A stretch of DNA of 18,238 bases from Brachionus plicatilis (lineage: Eukaryota > Rotifera > Eurotatoria > Ploima > Brachionidae), in assembly GCA_010279815.1 (NCBI GenBank), contig QEOQ01000253.1, positions 1,672,359-1,690,596 on the forward strand, written 5' to 3'. The position numbers and the translations under genes are program-made. The notes under the pieces were generated by a model. The model had not been told where the DNA came from, searched no databases, and saw only the letters and a program-made list of their open reading frames with translations. Positions 9,119 through 18,238 of the stretch are shown piece by piece (positions within the stretch are counted from its first letter, which is position 1; the number at the start of each line of letters is the position of its first letter).

Positions 9119-9237
9119 AAAATTATTCGATTGCTCTAAATATTTCTACGGACTTGCATTAGACTTGTAAAAGCAGACGATTTGAATTTTTTTTTAAATT
9201 AAATTTAAATTCGAGGGTTTCTTTTTAAAAAGCGAAA

Positions 9238-12200
9238 ATGGAAAATAACAATACAGTTTCAGATGTTGTCAGCGAGTTTAAGAACCTATCTAACGTGAGC
9301 ATGCACATTTTCCCTAAAGAATTCCAATAAAATGTTTCCTTTCCTTTAGGATTTTGATAAAAATGGACTAGAAAACTCAGAATTAATAGAGCAAAATGAG
9401 GAAAATATGGAGTTAAAAGACAACGAAATGAACATGTTTTTGGAAGAAAATTCTCGCAGTTCATCTACCAACACCAGCTACCAAGATCTTCCGTCTCTCA
9501 ATATGGAAAAAGATAAATCAGAATTACTTGAGTCTGTAGAAGAGCCCTGTGATCAACTAAGAGAAAAATCCCAGTTTAGAAATGCACCGGAATTTGCTGA
9601 ATTTCCCCCAGTTCAAAAGTGTGAATCAATCGATTTTGCCTACGATGTTAACAGAGACATAAATCAGTCCAGGGCTTTTGTTGAACAAAGTATTAATGGA
9701 GAATTGAATGCCTACGAAAAATACAAATTTAGAGAGGATTTTTATTCTCTGTGCAAAAATTCACCCAGATACCGAAAGCCTGTTGAGGTAGTGTACGATT
9801 CTTTCGATTCGTGCCGCAACTACTTGAAAGAATCAAATAAAAACTTCAACTCGGACTACCAGTGGGACATACAGCGCTATTCAGATTTCCGCTATGGCCT
9901 CAATTCGGCACATAGCTTTAGGTATGATCAAAAATTGGAATCAACACCAGTGAAGCGAGACACAGCCAAGTCTGCCTTTGAAAATGACCCCGATCTACTC
10001 TACTACCAAAATAACAGCCATCGAAAAGAGTGCATTTCTCCTTTGACCAAAAAATACCTCTCGAACAAAAATGTTCAAATAGACGAGAGCAAGAAGTTTG
10101 CTGATGCCAACTCTTGGCAAAAGTCCGAAGTCAAATTCGACAATGATTTCATGAACTTGTACTCGTTCAAAATTAAAAAGAATGCCGAAGAGTTAAAGGA
10201 AAATTCAGTTCTTAATGAAACAATTGAGTCCGAGCATTTGTACTCGGATTATGCAAAGGGTCCTGTCTTTCCGTCAGAAGTGTACGGCTCTAGACCGGGC
10301 GTTGAGATTGGCAAAGAGGGCATTTACACTCGAAAGAAAAAAGATGTCAAAATAAATGTGCCTGAGCCGATAAAGGATGAGTCTTTGGATGAAAATCAAT
10401 TGAAACAAATGGACAAAAAGCTGAAAAAATTAATAAAAAAAAATTTAAAAGAAGATTTAAAGTCTCAAATTGTTGATCTAGAGCTAAATCCCGAGACTGT
10501 TTGTTGGGAAATTCCGGCTGACAAAAATGGTTTTTCTCAAAAAAATTTAAACGAGTCAACTTCCACTATTGGACCAAGCAATATGTCCAACTCAGTGCCT
10601 TATTTACCTCTAAGAGATGTCCCAGTGCATGAATTAGTCAAAAAGTTAAGACACGAATTCGAGCTCGAAGGCGATCTATCTTATGTTCCTAGCGATTTAA
10701 ATGATGTTTACCAAAGGTAAATAAACATTTTTTGAAAATTAAAAAAAAATTTCGTTAGCTAAAATTTATGATTGATTATTTAATTCTTGAATTTTATTCA
10801 AAACCATGTAATTATCATGTTATCTTATTTTAGTTATTTAAATCAAGTTTGAGCCGCATAGAAATTTTGAATTACTTGGCTAAAAAAGAGAATAAATAAA
10901 ATTAAAGAATTAATTGTTTAAATATTTGAGTGGATATTAAAATAATATTTTTAGTTAGTTTTAAGTAAAATAACTAAAAAAAAGCCTCTGTTTCATCACA
11001 TGCTAACTCTGCAATTAATATTATTATTGATTTTATTTTTATTTTAAATAGTGTGCAATTTTGAAGAAACTTCATTCAACTTTGGCAGAAATAAAATTTT
11101 GTATTGAAAATATGAATGAAATTTCACAAAAATTCCATGTCGGACTTTTGCCAATTTACACTTTTAAAAATAAAAACTCATTTAATTTTTCTATATAGAA
11201 ATCGGTTTTGTGAAATTCAGTACAAAAGAACAGAACAAAGTGTCAAAAAATTAAATGGGGTTGTGAAGTTCGTTTCAATTCGATCTTTTCAATTCAGAAA
11301 AACTTGAATAACTTTTTTACTAGAAGAGATAATTTAGTTATATAAAGTGCTTAATTTTAAGCAAATTTGCTTAATGAAGTAAAATAGGTCTGCAAAATAT
11401 TGTGCAATTTTCTGCATTTTGCACCCCATTAAAAAATATTCTAATCAACTGTGCAAGTACATTTCAGAGTTTTTGCAGACATATATTTTCGGATTAAGCA
11501 AAGTTGCTTAAACATTAAGCATTTAACAGAACTAAATTATTCCTTATAGTAAAAAAGTTATTCAAATTTTTCTGAATTGAAACGATCGAATCGAAATGAA
11601 CTTCACAACCCCAAATTAAATAACTTTTTTTCTAAAAGTTTAAAATTAATTCTGTGAATGTAGAATGGTGCAACATTCAAAGTTGCATCAACTGTAAAAG
11701 TCTGCTAATGATGTGCAAAACTCTGCAAAATGCCCTACGCTCGATTATATTGAAATTTAATTTCTGCTGAACTCTGCAAATTTAGCAGACCTTGATATTT
11801 GATGCAACTTTGAATGTTGCACCATTCTACATTCACAGAATTAATTTTAAAACTTTTAGAAAAAAAGTTATTTAATTTTTCTAAATTCTTTTCTGTTCTT
11901 TTTATTATTTTGTATTAAATTTCACAAAACCTAGAAATCTAAAAAATGAACACTTAATGCGTTTTTAAATCCCTAAATCCTGTCAAGAATGGTATATATT
12001 TCCGAAAAATTTAATGACGTACAAGAACAAAAAAACTCGAAAAACAAAAAAAATTAGAAAAAAAATTCAAGTTTAAATTTCCTATGACGGTTTGTGAATT
12101 ATATTTTCAAAAAAAAAAATTTAATTTATTGCCTTCTTTAGGTGAGGGGTAAATAACTGAATAAAAATTATTTAAAAAAATTTAAAAGTTGACTCTTAAA

Positions 12201-14650
12201 ATATGAAATTAAATTTACAATATTAATCGTTAAAAGCAAAATTAAATCTTTTTTTTAGTAAAAAAAAAATTGATAAATTATTGCATTTTCCAAAAGTAAT
12301 TTAAATATTTTAAGTGTTAAAAATAAAAAAATAAAAAATTTTTTATCAAAGATATTTTAAAATATTTTTAACTATGCTTTCTTAAATACCAGCCTATAAA
12401 TTATTGTTGCGTAATGTGGACGCAAAAAAAATTATGCCATCTTAGATAATAATTATTTTTTTGTTAAATTATAGAATTAATAACTTTTCCAAAAATCTCG
12501 AAAAAACACAGGATATCTGAAATCTATATTTCAAGTTTTATTTTAAATATCTTTATCCCAAAATTAATAGAACCCATTTGAGTTAATTGGAAAAATATTT
12601 ATTTGAAATTAAAACAAGAATTTTCTAATTCGCATATTTTGCATCAATTTTCAAATTAATGTTTTACTATGCTTAATATAATTATAATAATATATAAGGT
12701 AAAATGTAATTCAAAAAATCCAGGTGCCTTTTTTTAATAAGTGATCTAGAAAGTTGACTATTTTATGTTATACTGACTCTTCATTTACTTTTAAACCGAT
12801 TTATTATTCAAAAAATTTTTCAAGATCCTTTAATATCAATTTACTTTTTTATTTCATAATTTTTTTTAACAATTATTAAGAATAGATTTCTTAAAGTTTA
12901 AGAAAATAAAATAAAGTTTAAATAAAAAAATTTCAAAAACTTTTTTTTTGCTTAATAAATTCTTTAAAAAAACAAAAATTCAACAATTGCCAAAGTTTTT
13001 AAAAGAAGTTACATTTTTAGATCATGTTATATGATTTCTTTGACTCAAAATTTAAATATCTAAAAATATAATTTTCGGTCAGTCTTACCATTTTTTATGT
13101 ATAAAACTTTAAATTTAATCATAACCGAATGTCTTATAGCATTTTTTTATGTTTTCAATATTTTGTTGTAGCAAGAGGGCTTAATCGAAAGTCATTTGAA
13201 AACCCAAAATACATTTATAAAATAAAGGTTTAAAATGAGGAGAAAAGGAAATTAATCGAATCTATTAGTTTAAACTTCAAATATACTAAAAAAATATTTG
13301 AATATTGAGTCCAACATTTACTTTTTTAAGCAAAAATGAAAGATGCACAGCGTTTTTTATTGAATTTAAATTTTTTTAAGATTTCACTCAGACTACACGG
13401 AAGAGAAAAATACATCAACAAGTGGAAAAAAGAAATCAGAAAAACACCTGAAAAAGAAACTGGAAAATTTCGTTAAAAATCCAACCAAAGTCATTATCGA
13501 AAGCATAGAACCTGAGCAATGTAAAAGTGGAGAAAATAATGAAAAGTTTCGCCAAGAAATTGAACAAAAATCAAAAACCAAAAATCAAAATTTTATATCG
13601 AAAAAATTGATCGAACTGCAAAAGAAAAAACATGAAAAAAGAATCAAAGAATTAGAAAAATTAGTCAAATTGGAAAAAATTCAAATAGAAACGCTTCATA
13701 AAATTTTAAAAATGGACCCTAATGACTCAATGTACGCAAACACATACCAAACTTATATTGATAAAAAAAATTTTACCCACGACCAAGAAACCCTTGTTGG
13801 CCACCATGATCAAGGAGAAAAAAATGATAAAATTGATGTAGAAAATAATTTGGACAGAAGTCTAAATGAAACTTCACAGTCACAAAGAGAAAATCAGACA
13901 TCAGACAACGAATCGTCCATTGAAGAAGAATCAGAAAATGATGATGAACACAACCCAGCTCATCAAGAATCAGGAATTGAATCTTCAGAATCAAGTTCAG
14001 AAAGAAATGTCGAGAAGTTTTCTCATGATAGGGCTAAAATTTCCTCTTGGTTTTGTCCAATACAGCCCGTTAAACAGACAGTCTCAGCTCCAAAACCAGT
14101 AGTTGTCAAAGAAAAAAAGCCTGAAATTTTTGAAGTTAAACTTGAGAGCAAAAATGAGGAAGCTTTTGAAAAAAAAATTGGCTTACAAGAAGCTTTCCAG
14201 ATTTACAAATACGATTTGTTGAAAAATTCTCGAAATAGAGTCAAAGAAATAAAAATTAAGGCTGCTAGACGCCAAGTGGCAAAAGAACTTAAAATTGATA
14301 CATTGGAACAATTGAATGCAAAATTTTCCAATAATATCAAAAATATTAAGCAACGACAAAACGAAGCCAGTCAAGACAAAGAAAAGAAAATTAATTATTT
14401 CACTATAGACAAAGCGATGTTTACCAAAAACAGGCATGTAATGTCATCGCAAGAAATTGTTGAGCAAACGAAGAAAAAGTACCAGAAATTACCAGAGGTT
14501 CAGCAAAAAAAGCTTAAACAAAAACTTGAAGAAACCAAAATACGCAACAGAATTAAGTCAAATATTTTCAAAAAAACCATCCAACAAAAGGTGCTTTCGT
14601 CTGGACCAAATTTCAATTTGAACTTTAAAGCTTTAGAAAATCAACTTTGA
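9238..14650 (+). CDS. ALMS-motif centrosome/cilium protein, 897 aa
   Basis: Three-exon gene: 9238-9294, 9350-10716 and 13381-14650. Both introns (55 and 2,664 nt) are GT-AG and the phases join, linking two large open frames. The ATG has a good context (gaaaATGG). The N-terminal half is hydrophilic with unrecognised conserved-looking blocks. Residues about 550-585 are a Lys/Glu-rich coiled coil and 640-685 an acidic Ser-rich linker. The C-terminus is an ALMS motif: I-S-S-W-F-C-P (about 696-701), G-L-Q-E-A-F (742-747), then K-K-K-Y-Q-K-L-P-E-V-Q and a basic helix R-I-K-S-N-I-F-K-K to the end. This motif is shared by ALMS1, CEP295 and C10orf90, which act at centrioles and basal bodies. At 897 residues it is far shorter than vertebrate ALMS1 or CEP295, so exact orthology is left open. 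Joining the third exon to the first two rests on splice phase. It is divergent from WDR54. Confidence 0.82.
11000..11135. mobile_element. Truncated foldback MITE (half element)
   Basis: This resembles only the right half of copy C: ttttaaatagtgtgcaattt near 11042 followed by ttttgtattg and a terminus atgaatgaaatttcac. The corresponding left arm is absent. It is probably an older copy that lost one arm. Boundaries are approximate. Confidence 0.45.
11204..11931. mobile_element. Foldback MITE, copy B (split by copy A)
   Basis: The outer element begins ggttttgtgaaatt and ends with the complement, aatttcacaaaacc. It is flanked by a perfect 8-bp duplication, TAGAAATC (11196-11203 and 11932-11939). 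Removing copy A and one copy of its duplication leaves 363 bp, the same size as its relatives. The long arms are nearly perfect complements, and each carries a palindrome with half-sites g(g/a)tgcaac and gttgca (11667-11689 and 11801-11823). Non-coding. Confidence 0.85.
11257..11612. mobile_element. Foldback MITE, copy A, nested in B
   Basis: A 356-bp element with ends ggggttgtgaagttcg and its complement, ending cttcacaacccc. A perfect 9-bp target duplication, AAATTAAAT, lies at 11248-11256 and 11613-11621. Arms of about 120 bp match closely. Each contains a short palindrome, TTAAGCAAATTTGCTTAA at 11357-11374 and a near copy at 11494-11511. It inserted into copy B and is therefore younger than B. 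Confidence 0.88.
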
Positions 14651-15577
14651 TTTTTTTTTTTGAGTTTGCTTTTGATCTTTATCGATTTTTTTAGATACAT
14701 TTTGCCTCTGTTAAAAATAAAACCAATTCTTTTAAAATTCCATTTTTTTAAATTTTTTAACTTGAAATTCCCACAAGACTAGAAAACTTTTTTGATTCGC
14801 AAACTCAATATAATTCAAAGAAAAGACAAAACAATTAGGAAATTTAAATTTAACTTTCTCTATTCCATTGTTTATAAATGCTGCACTTAAACTCAGTAAA
14901 AAATTAAGTTTTAAACAGTTCAATTAAGTTGTTTTAGTATTTTTAAACTTGTAAGGCTTACTCAATATATGAATTTTCTGAATTTTATCCATATTTTAAA
15001 AAGAACCCGGAATAAATTCAAAAATAAAGGAATGACTTTTTTTTTAGTTTAAAATTTTAAAAATTGTACCGACACTTTGAAATTTATACTAAAAGATAAT
15101 TTTTTTTTCATAACATTTTTTTGAACTTAAATCGTAAATAAAAAATGTCTTTAAGGGTTTTTATTTAATGTGACCATTTGAATAAAATGAACCAACACAT
15201 GAAACTGTTTTTGTGTTTAAAATGAATTCGATAGATTCGTAAATCTTTGAAAAAATCTTACGAACAATGTTTTTATGACAAAAAATAAAAAATTAGAAAT
15301 ATAAAATTTGCTAAGTGAATTCAAAAGAGTTGACCACATAAAGTTTTTTAGATATGAAATTGATTAAGCAATGCTTACATCAAATATCGTGTAAGTGCTA
15401 AGTTTTTTGGCCTAATTTGCTTCAGCATAAGTTCATATTTTTTAATAAGAATTAAAAAATTTTAAGCAATTTAAAATCTTCATAGTTCATTTAAGTATTA
15501 CTGAATTTTACATATTTAAAGCTTTGTTAAAAGTTCCAAAAAACAGAATTACCATTCTTAAATTAAAAACCGTGAGC
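14651..15577. other. 3' flank of ALMS-motif gene, otherwise empty
   Basis: AT-rich DNA with no open frame worth calling. An AATAAA at 14716-14721, 66 bp after the stop, is the likely poly(A) signal of the ALMS-motif gene. Confidence 0.5.
14716..14721 (+). terminator. Poly(A) signal for ALMS-motif gene
   Basis: First AATAAA after the stop codon, preceded by a T-rich stretch. The placement is normal, but the hexamer is common in this sequence. Confidence 0.45.
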
Positions 15578-15783
15578 ATGAAAAAAAATTCAGAAGACAG
15601 CGAAATCGCCTATTTTCGATTAATTACATCGTTTTGAATCTATTAAAAGTGTTTTGGGCATAAATTTACCTGGCTTGGTAAATCGGATTTGAAGTGTCTG
15701 GTCAATTCAGAGTCAGAAATATTCCAAGAAAGCTTAAAATTAGCGCTTCACGGGTTTAAAAAGATAAATAAAAAAAATTTGTA
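15578..15783 (+). pseudogene. Candidate decayed coding segment, unidentified
   Basis: Distinctly less AT-rich than its flanks. From ATG at 15578 one frame reads M-K-K-N-S-E-D-S-E-I-A-Y-F-R-L-I-T-S-F, hits TGA and TAA, then continues open: C-L-V-N-S-E-S-E-I-F-Q-E-S-L-K-L-A-L-H-G-F-K-K. A second frame between them (F-E-S-I-K-S-V-L-G-I-N-L-P-G-L) could join the first with a 1-nt shift. This looks like a once-coding exon with frameshifts, but no family is recognised, and the minus strand also has short open stretches. Confidence 0.25.
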
Positions 15784-16560
15784 ATTCTTTGGATTCTTTT
15801 CTGTAAAAATATGTATTTTATTGCATAACTAACAAAGACAAGTGCATTATAAAGAATAAGTGTAAAGTAAAAATTTAAAAATTTTAATTATTTTTTTTAT
15901 TAATTTTTAAAAGCATTGAAATAACAATAAAATTAAAAATAATTATATTTTTTATTTCCTTTTATTAAATATCACAGACAAATTTAAGATTTTTTTTTCC
16001 ACTTGTAGGCGTATTTAAAACAAGCTTCTTTGATAAAAACCGACTTTAATTTTTAAAATGAATTTAGAATCGATGAATATTATTTTAAAAAAAACTCACT
16101 AAAAGATATTGCGTAAAAAAAATTTAGTTTGAAATTTAATCGTGAAAAAATATTTTAATGCCGAATTTGATTTCAGAATTTTCTCAAAAAATGCAGGCAG
16201 CTAAATTTGTTCAAATGCAAAAGTGACTATGTTTAAATTAAAAAATATAATGAAATTGCTTATTTAAAAATTTTCGAAGCATATTTGAATAGAAAGTTTG
16301 ATTAAAAAATTTTACAAAAAAAAAAGGTTTCTTCTTTTATCAAAGTTTATATAGGACTTTTTGAATTTCAAAATTTAATTGCCACACATTTAGTCTAAAA
16401 ATCGATGATAAAATTTTCTTCAACTTCTTTGACTAATTAAATTGTCAAATGAGAAAATTAATTTTATTTGGAGTTAAAATAAATTGTTTTATAATAATCA
16501 AAAAAAAATTGGAATTTAAAATACTTATTTCATTGCGAGTAATCTCCAAATTTATTTATT
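15784..16560. other. AT-rich stretch, nothing recognised
   Basis: Runs of A and T, with no open frame, RNA gene or clear inverted repeat that I can support. Confidence 0.4.
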
Positions 16561-17380
16561 TAAATAACTTTATTTTCCTCCATGTCAATATCAAGAGTCG
16601 TAAATGAATTTAAAGAAAAATAAGGATTAAATGCATGATGCCTTCTGCTATTAATTAAAAGCATAATTTTAAGCAAACATTTATTTGAGTCCCAAAGCCG
16701 GAAATTTAAGATTTCATTATACAATTAAATATCAAAGTCATAAATTTTATATGATTCTATTCGAAGTAGTAATGAGCGTGCAGTTGACGTTAAGCATTAT
16801 AAAAATGCCATAAAACCCGCTAATGGATCATCTCAAGCGAAGATTGCTTATTGATAAATTTGTTCATTTTTTGTGTCCCTTTATGATTCACATTGTTCTA
16901 TCAGGCTTCGAAAACAAATTATAAACCTATGAAATCATGTTATTTTTTTATAAATATGGATGAATATGATTAAATGGTATCAGTGAAAAATATGAAGGCA
17001 GTGAAATATGCTTAATTGTAACTTAAGATCTTGTCTAACTTTCTGTGTTGGTGTCATTGATGATGCTTTAATTATCATAATTAGTTTTGTTTAAAAAAAA
17101 ATCAAAATCTTGAGATATGGTTTTAGTGATAAGGCTTATTTTAAGGAAACCTTAGAATATTTTCGCTTAAGCCAAAGCTATGTTACTATCCGTTTCAGTG
17201 ATATGCTAATTGGAATTCTAAGACTCAAAACTTAATTTTTTTATGACGCTGGTTTCGATGTCTCTTATTTATTTCCCTTCTCGTCTTGTCATTTTCCTGA
17301 TTTGATTTCAAAGACTTTTTTAAAATGCTTTTGAAGCCAATTAAAAGCTAATATTTTTGAAGAAATCTTAGTTTAGGCAA
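16561..17380 (+). pseudogene. Long decayed reading frame, unidentified
   Basis: One plus frame retains protein-like stretches over about 270 codons despite many stops: S-S-M-S-I-S-R-V-V-N-E-F-K-E-K, then (16753 on) R-S-S-N-E-R-A-V-D-V-K-H-Y-K-N-A-I-K-P, then (17101 on) R-Y-G-F-S-D-K-A-Y-F-K-E-T-L-E-Y and onward for about 40 codons. Base composition is richer in G/C than the flanks. The stops are scattered rather than clustered as introns would make them, so an old transposase or gene relic is more likely than an active gene. Family not recognised. Parts of the minus strand are open too. Confidence 0.25.
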
Positions 17381-17834
17381 AAATTAAAAAATAATAGCCA
17401 AAATTGTAAAGATTCGAGGAAAATCATTTCAATCAATTATCCATTTTTAATCAAATATCCGAATTATTTTTGATTTTAAGTTTTTTTTTAAATTTCCTTT
17501 AAAAATTTAATAGATTTTAGATCTAGGACACTTTTTAATTTTTAAATGAATAATTATTTTTTTGGCCAACTGATATTTGAAATGGTCAGTGTATTTTAAG
17601 TCGAATCAACTAGTTTTAATTTTTTAAATTCCAAAATTGGCCTCAAAATTTATAAAGATTGTTTTTTCTAAAATCATTTAAAAATATTTTAAAAGACTTT
17701 TATTTTTAAAGTTAAATGACCATGGCAGAAAATTATTCTTCTACTTTAATTTTTTTCTAGTTTCAGATATTGTTTAACAAAAATAATTAAATAGAAAATA
17801 TCTCAATAGATCATTTTCCTGCATTTGAAAAATT
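17381..17834. other. AT-rich stretch, nothing recognised
   Basis: No credible coding sequence. A T-rich tract ending in ctag near 17760 looks like a splice acceptor, but no convincing exon follows it. Confidence 0.35.
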
Positions 17835-17946
17835 TTGAGATTACTTATTAAGTCTCTTCATCTTCTATTTCAACTTATTCCAAACTTTTCTGAGCAAATG
17901 TCACTGAATGTTAATAGAATCAGAGCATATTTAGAGAAATGTTTAA

Positions 17947-17990
17947 GAGAAATTTCTAAAGCTAATTTATTGTCTTTAGAAATTTCTCTG
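17947..17990. repeat. Perfect-stem hairpin
   Basis: AGAGAAATTTCTAAAG and its exact complement CTTTAGAAATTTCTCT (16-bp stem) are separated by 12 nt. It lies inside a 63-codon open frame (17835-18026), which makes that frame less likely to be coding. It could be a small hairpin RNA or a foldback remnant. Confidence 0.6.
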
Positions 17991-18238
17991 TTGTATTTAA
18001 AAATTTGTATGATGACAATAAATTAAAATTTTTTAAATTCATTTGAACTAACAGATTTAAAAATCATTTATATAAAACTAAAATTAAATTTTTTTTCTGA
18101 TGTATTCTTAAACATTCATAGATTTAGAAAAAAAAGTGGGACTTTGAAAAAATTTTTTCTAAATAAAATAATCCTTTTTTAAATAAAAAAATAATAATTT
18201 TTCTCTTTAATTGTTTTTAAGAAAATAATGTAATTTAT

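Larger units (their letters stand above)
8765..9237. promoter_or_regulatory. Divergent promoter of WDR54 and ALMS-motif gene
   Basis: 473 bp separate the two start codons, which face away from each other. The interval contains both 5' UTRs and presumably a bidirectional promoter. It is AT-rich with long T and A runs, but holds two RFX X-box-like sites, one near each gene. No TATA box can be called reliably in this base composition. Confidence 0.6.
10717..13380 (+). other. Expanded intron 2 of ALMS-motif gene
   Basis: A 2,664-nt intron with donor AG/GTAAAT and acceptor TTTTTTTAAG. It holds a truncated half element near 11000-11135 and the nested MITE pair at 11204-11931. From 11940 to 13380 I see only AT-rich DNA without a supportable exon. 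The 10716 boundary removes an apparent stop one codon later (AGG TAA), and the frame resumes at 13381 as F-H-S-D-Y-T-E-E-K. Confidence 0.65.

Noticed and set aside
11116..11307. 63-codon plus ORF in the ALMS-motif intron
   Set aside because: It lies across the truncated half element and the left arms of the foldback MITEs A and B, which explain the sequence.
13866..14102. Plus ORF of 78 codons overlapping the ALMS-motif exon
   Set aside because: Shadow frame inside the 13381-14650 exon, whose own frame has clear ALMS-motif content.
14732..14923. Minus ORF of 63 codons downstream of the ALMS-motif gene
   Set aside because: AT-driven, low complexity, no family features and no splice-linked continuation.
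17055..17095. TGATGATG word considered as a C box of a C/D snoRNA
   Set aside because: No CTGA D box at a suitable distance and no terminal stem.
17835..18238. A 63-codon open frame that could splice through a 48-nt GT-AG intron (18007-18054) into another open stretch
   Set aside because: The second part is low-complexity (K, F, I, L), no upstream exon or start was found, and the first part contains a 16-bp perfect hairpin. No family resemblance.
1..18238. CRISPR array, operon or phage-like system
   Set aside because: The genes are intron-split and metazoan. Repeats are inverted foldback elements rather than regularly spaced direct repeats.

Overview
This is AT-rich nuclear DNA (non-coding parts are dominated by A/T runs) from a small-genome animal. 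Its genes are split by very short GT-AG introns, mostly 45-61 nt, with exon phases that join exactly. The proteins are metazoan: an ADAMTS-like zinc metalloprotease, a WDR54 orthologue and an ALMS-motif centrosome/cilium protein. AT-richness, tiny introns and abundant foldback MITEs would suit a monogonont rotifer or another compact-genome invertebrate; the species is not determined by the sequence. Most genes are multi-exon, so simple ORFs show only fragments; the models below were spliced by hand.

Layout. 1-2122: AT-rich DNA with two intact foldback (inverted-repeat) MITEs (935-1307 and 1525-1877), each with a target-site duplication. 2123-3758 (minus): ten exons encoding the signal peptide, prodomain and first half of the catalytic domain of an M12B/ADAMTS-like protease. 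The exon that should carry the HExxH zinc site is not recognisable; the gene runs into the MITEs. 4120-4817 (minus): a broken Mutator-like (MULE) transposase copy that keeps the N-terminal zinc finger, SWIM finger and basic tail but has lost the whole DDE core. 4818-6466: mainly empty, with a pyrimidine tract and two weak coding relics. 6467-8764 (minus): a complete six-exon WDR54 gene of 320 residues, whose one large intron holds another foldback element. 8765-9237: a 473-bp divergent promoter with two RFX X-box-like motifs. 9238-14650 (plus): a three-exon gene for an 897-residue protein ending in an ALMS motif; its 2.66-kb intron holds a nested pair of foldback MITEs plus a half element. 14651-18238: no confident gene, only candidate decayed coding segments and a hairpin.

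How it fits together. WDR54 and the ALMS-motif gene are head to head and share a promoter with X-box-like sites, which suggests a co-regulated ciliary gene pair. Four foldback elements in two places share length (353-373 bp), terminal sequence and an unusual architecture in which each long arm contains its own palindrome. Their 8-9 bp target duplications fit mobilisation by a MULE- or hAT-type transposase, and the deleted MULE copy shows that the MULE class has been in this genome.
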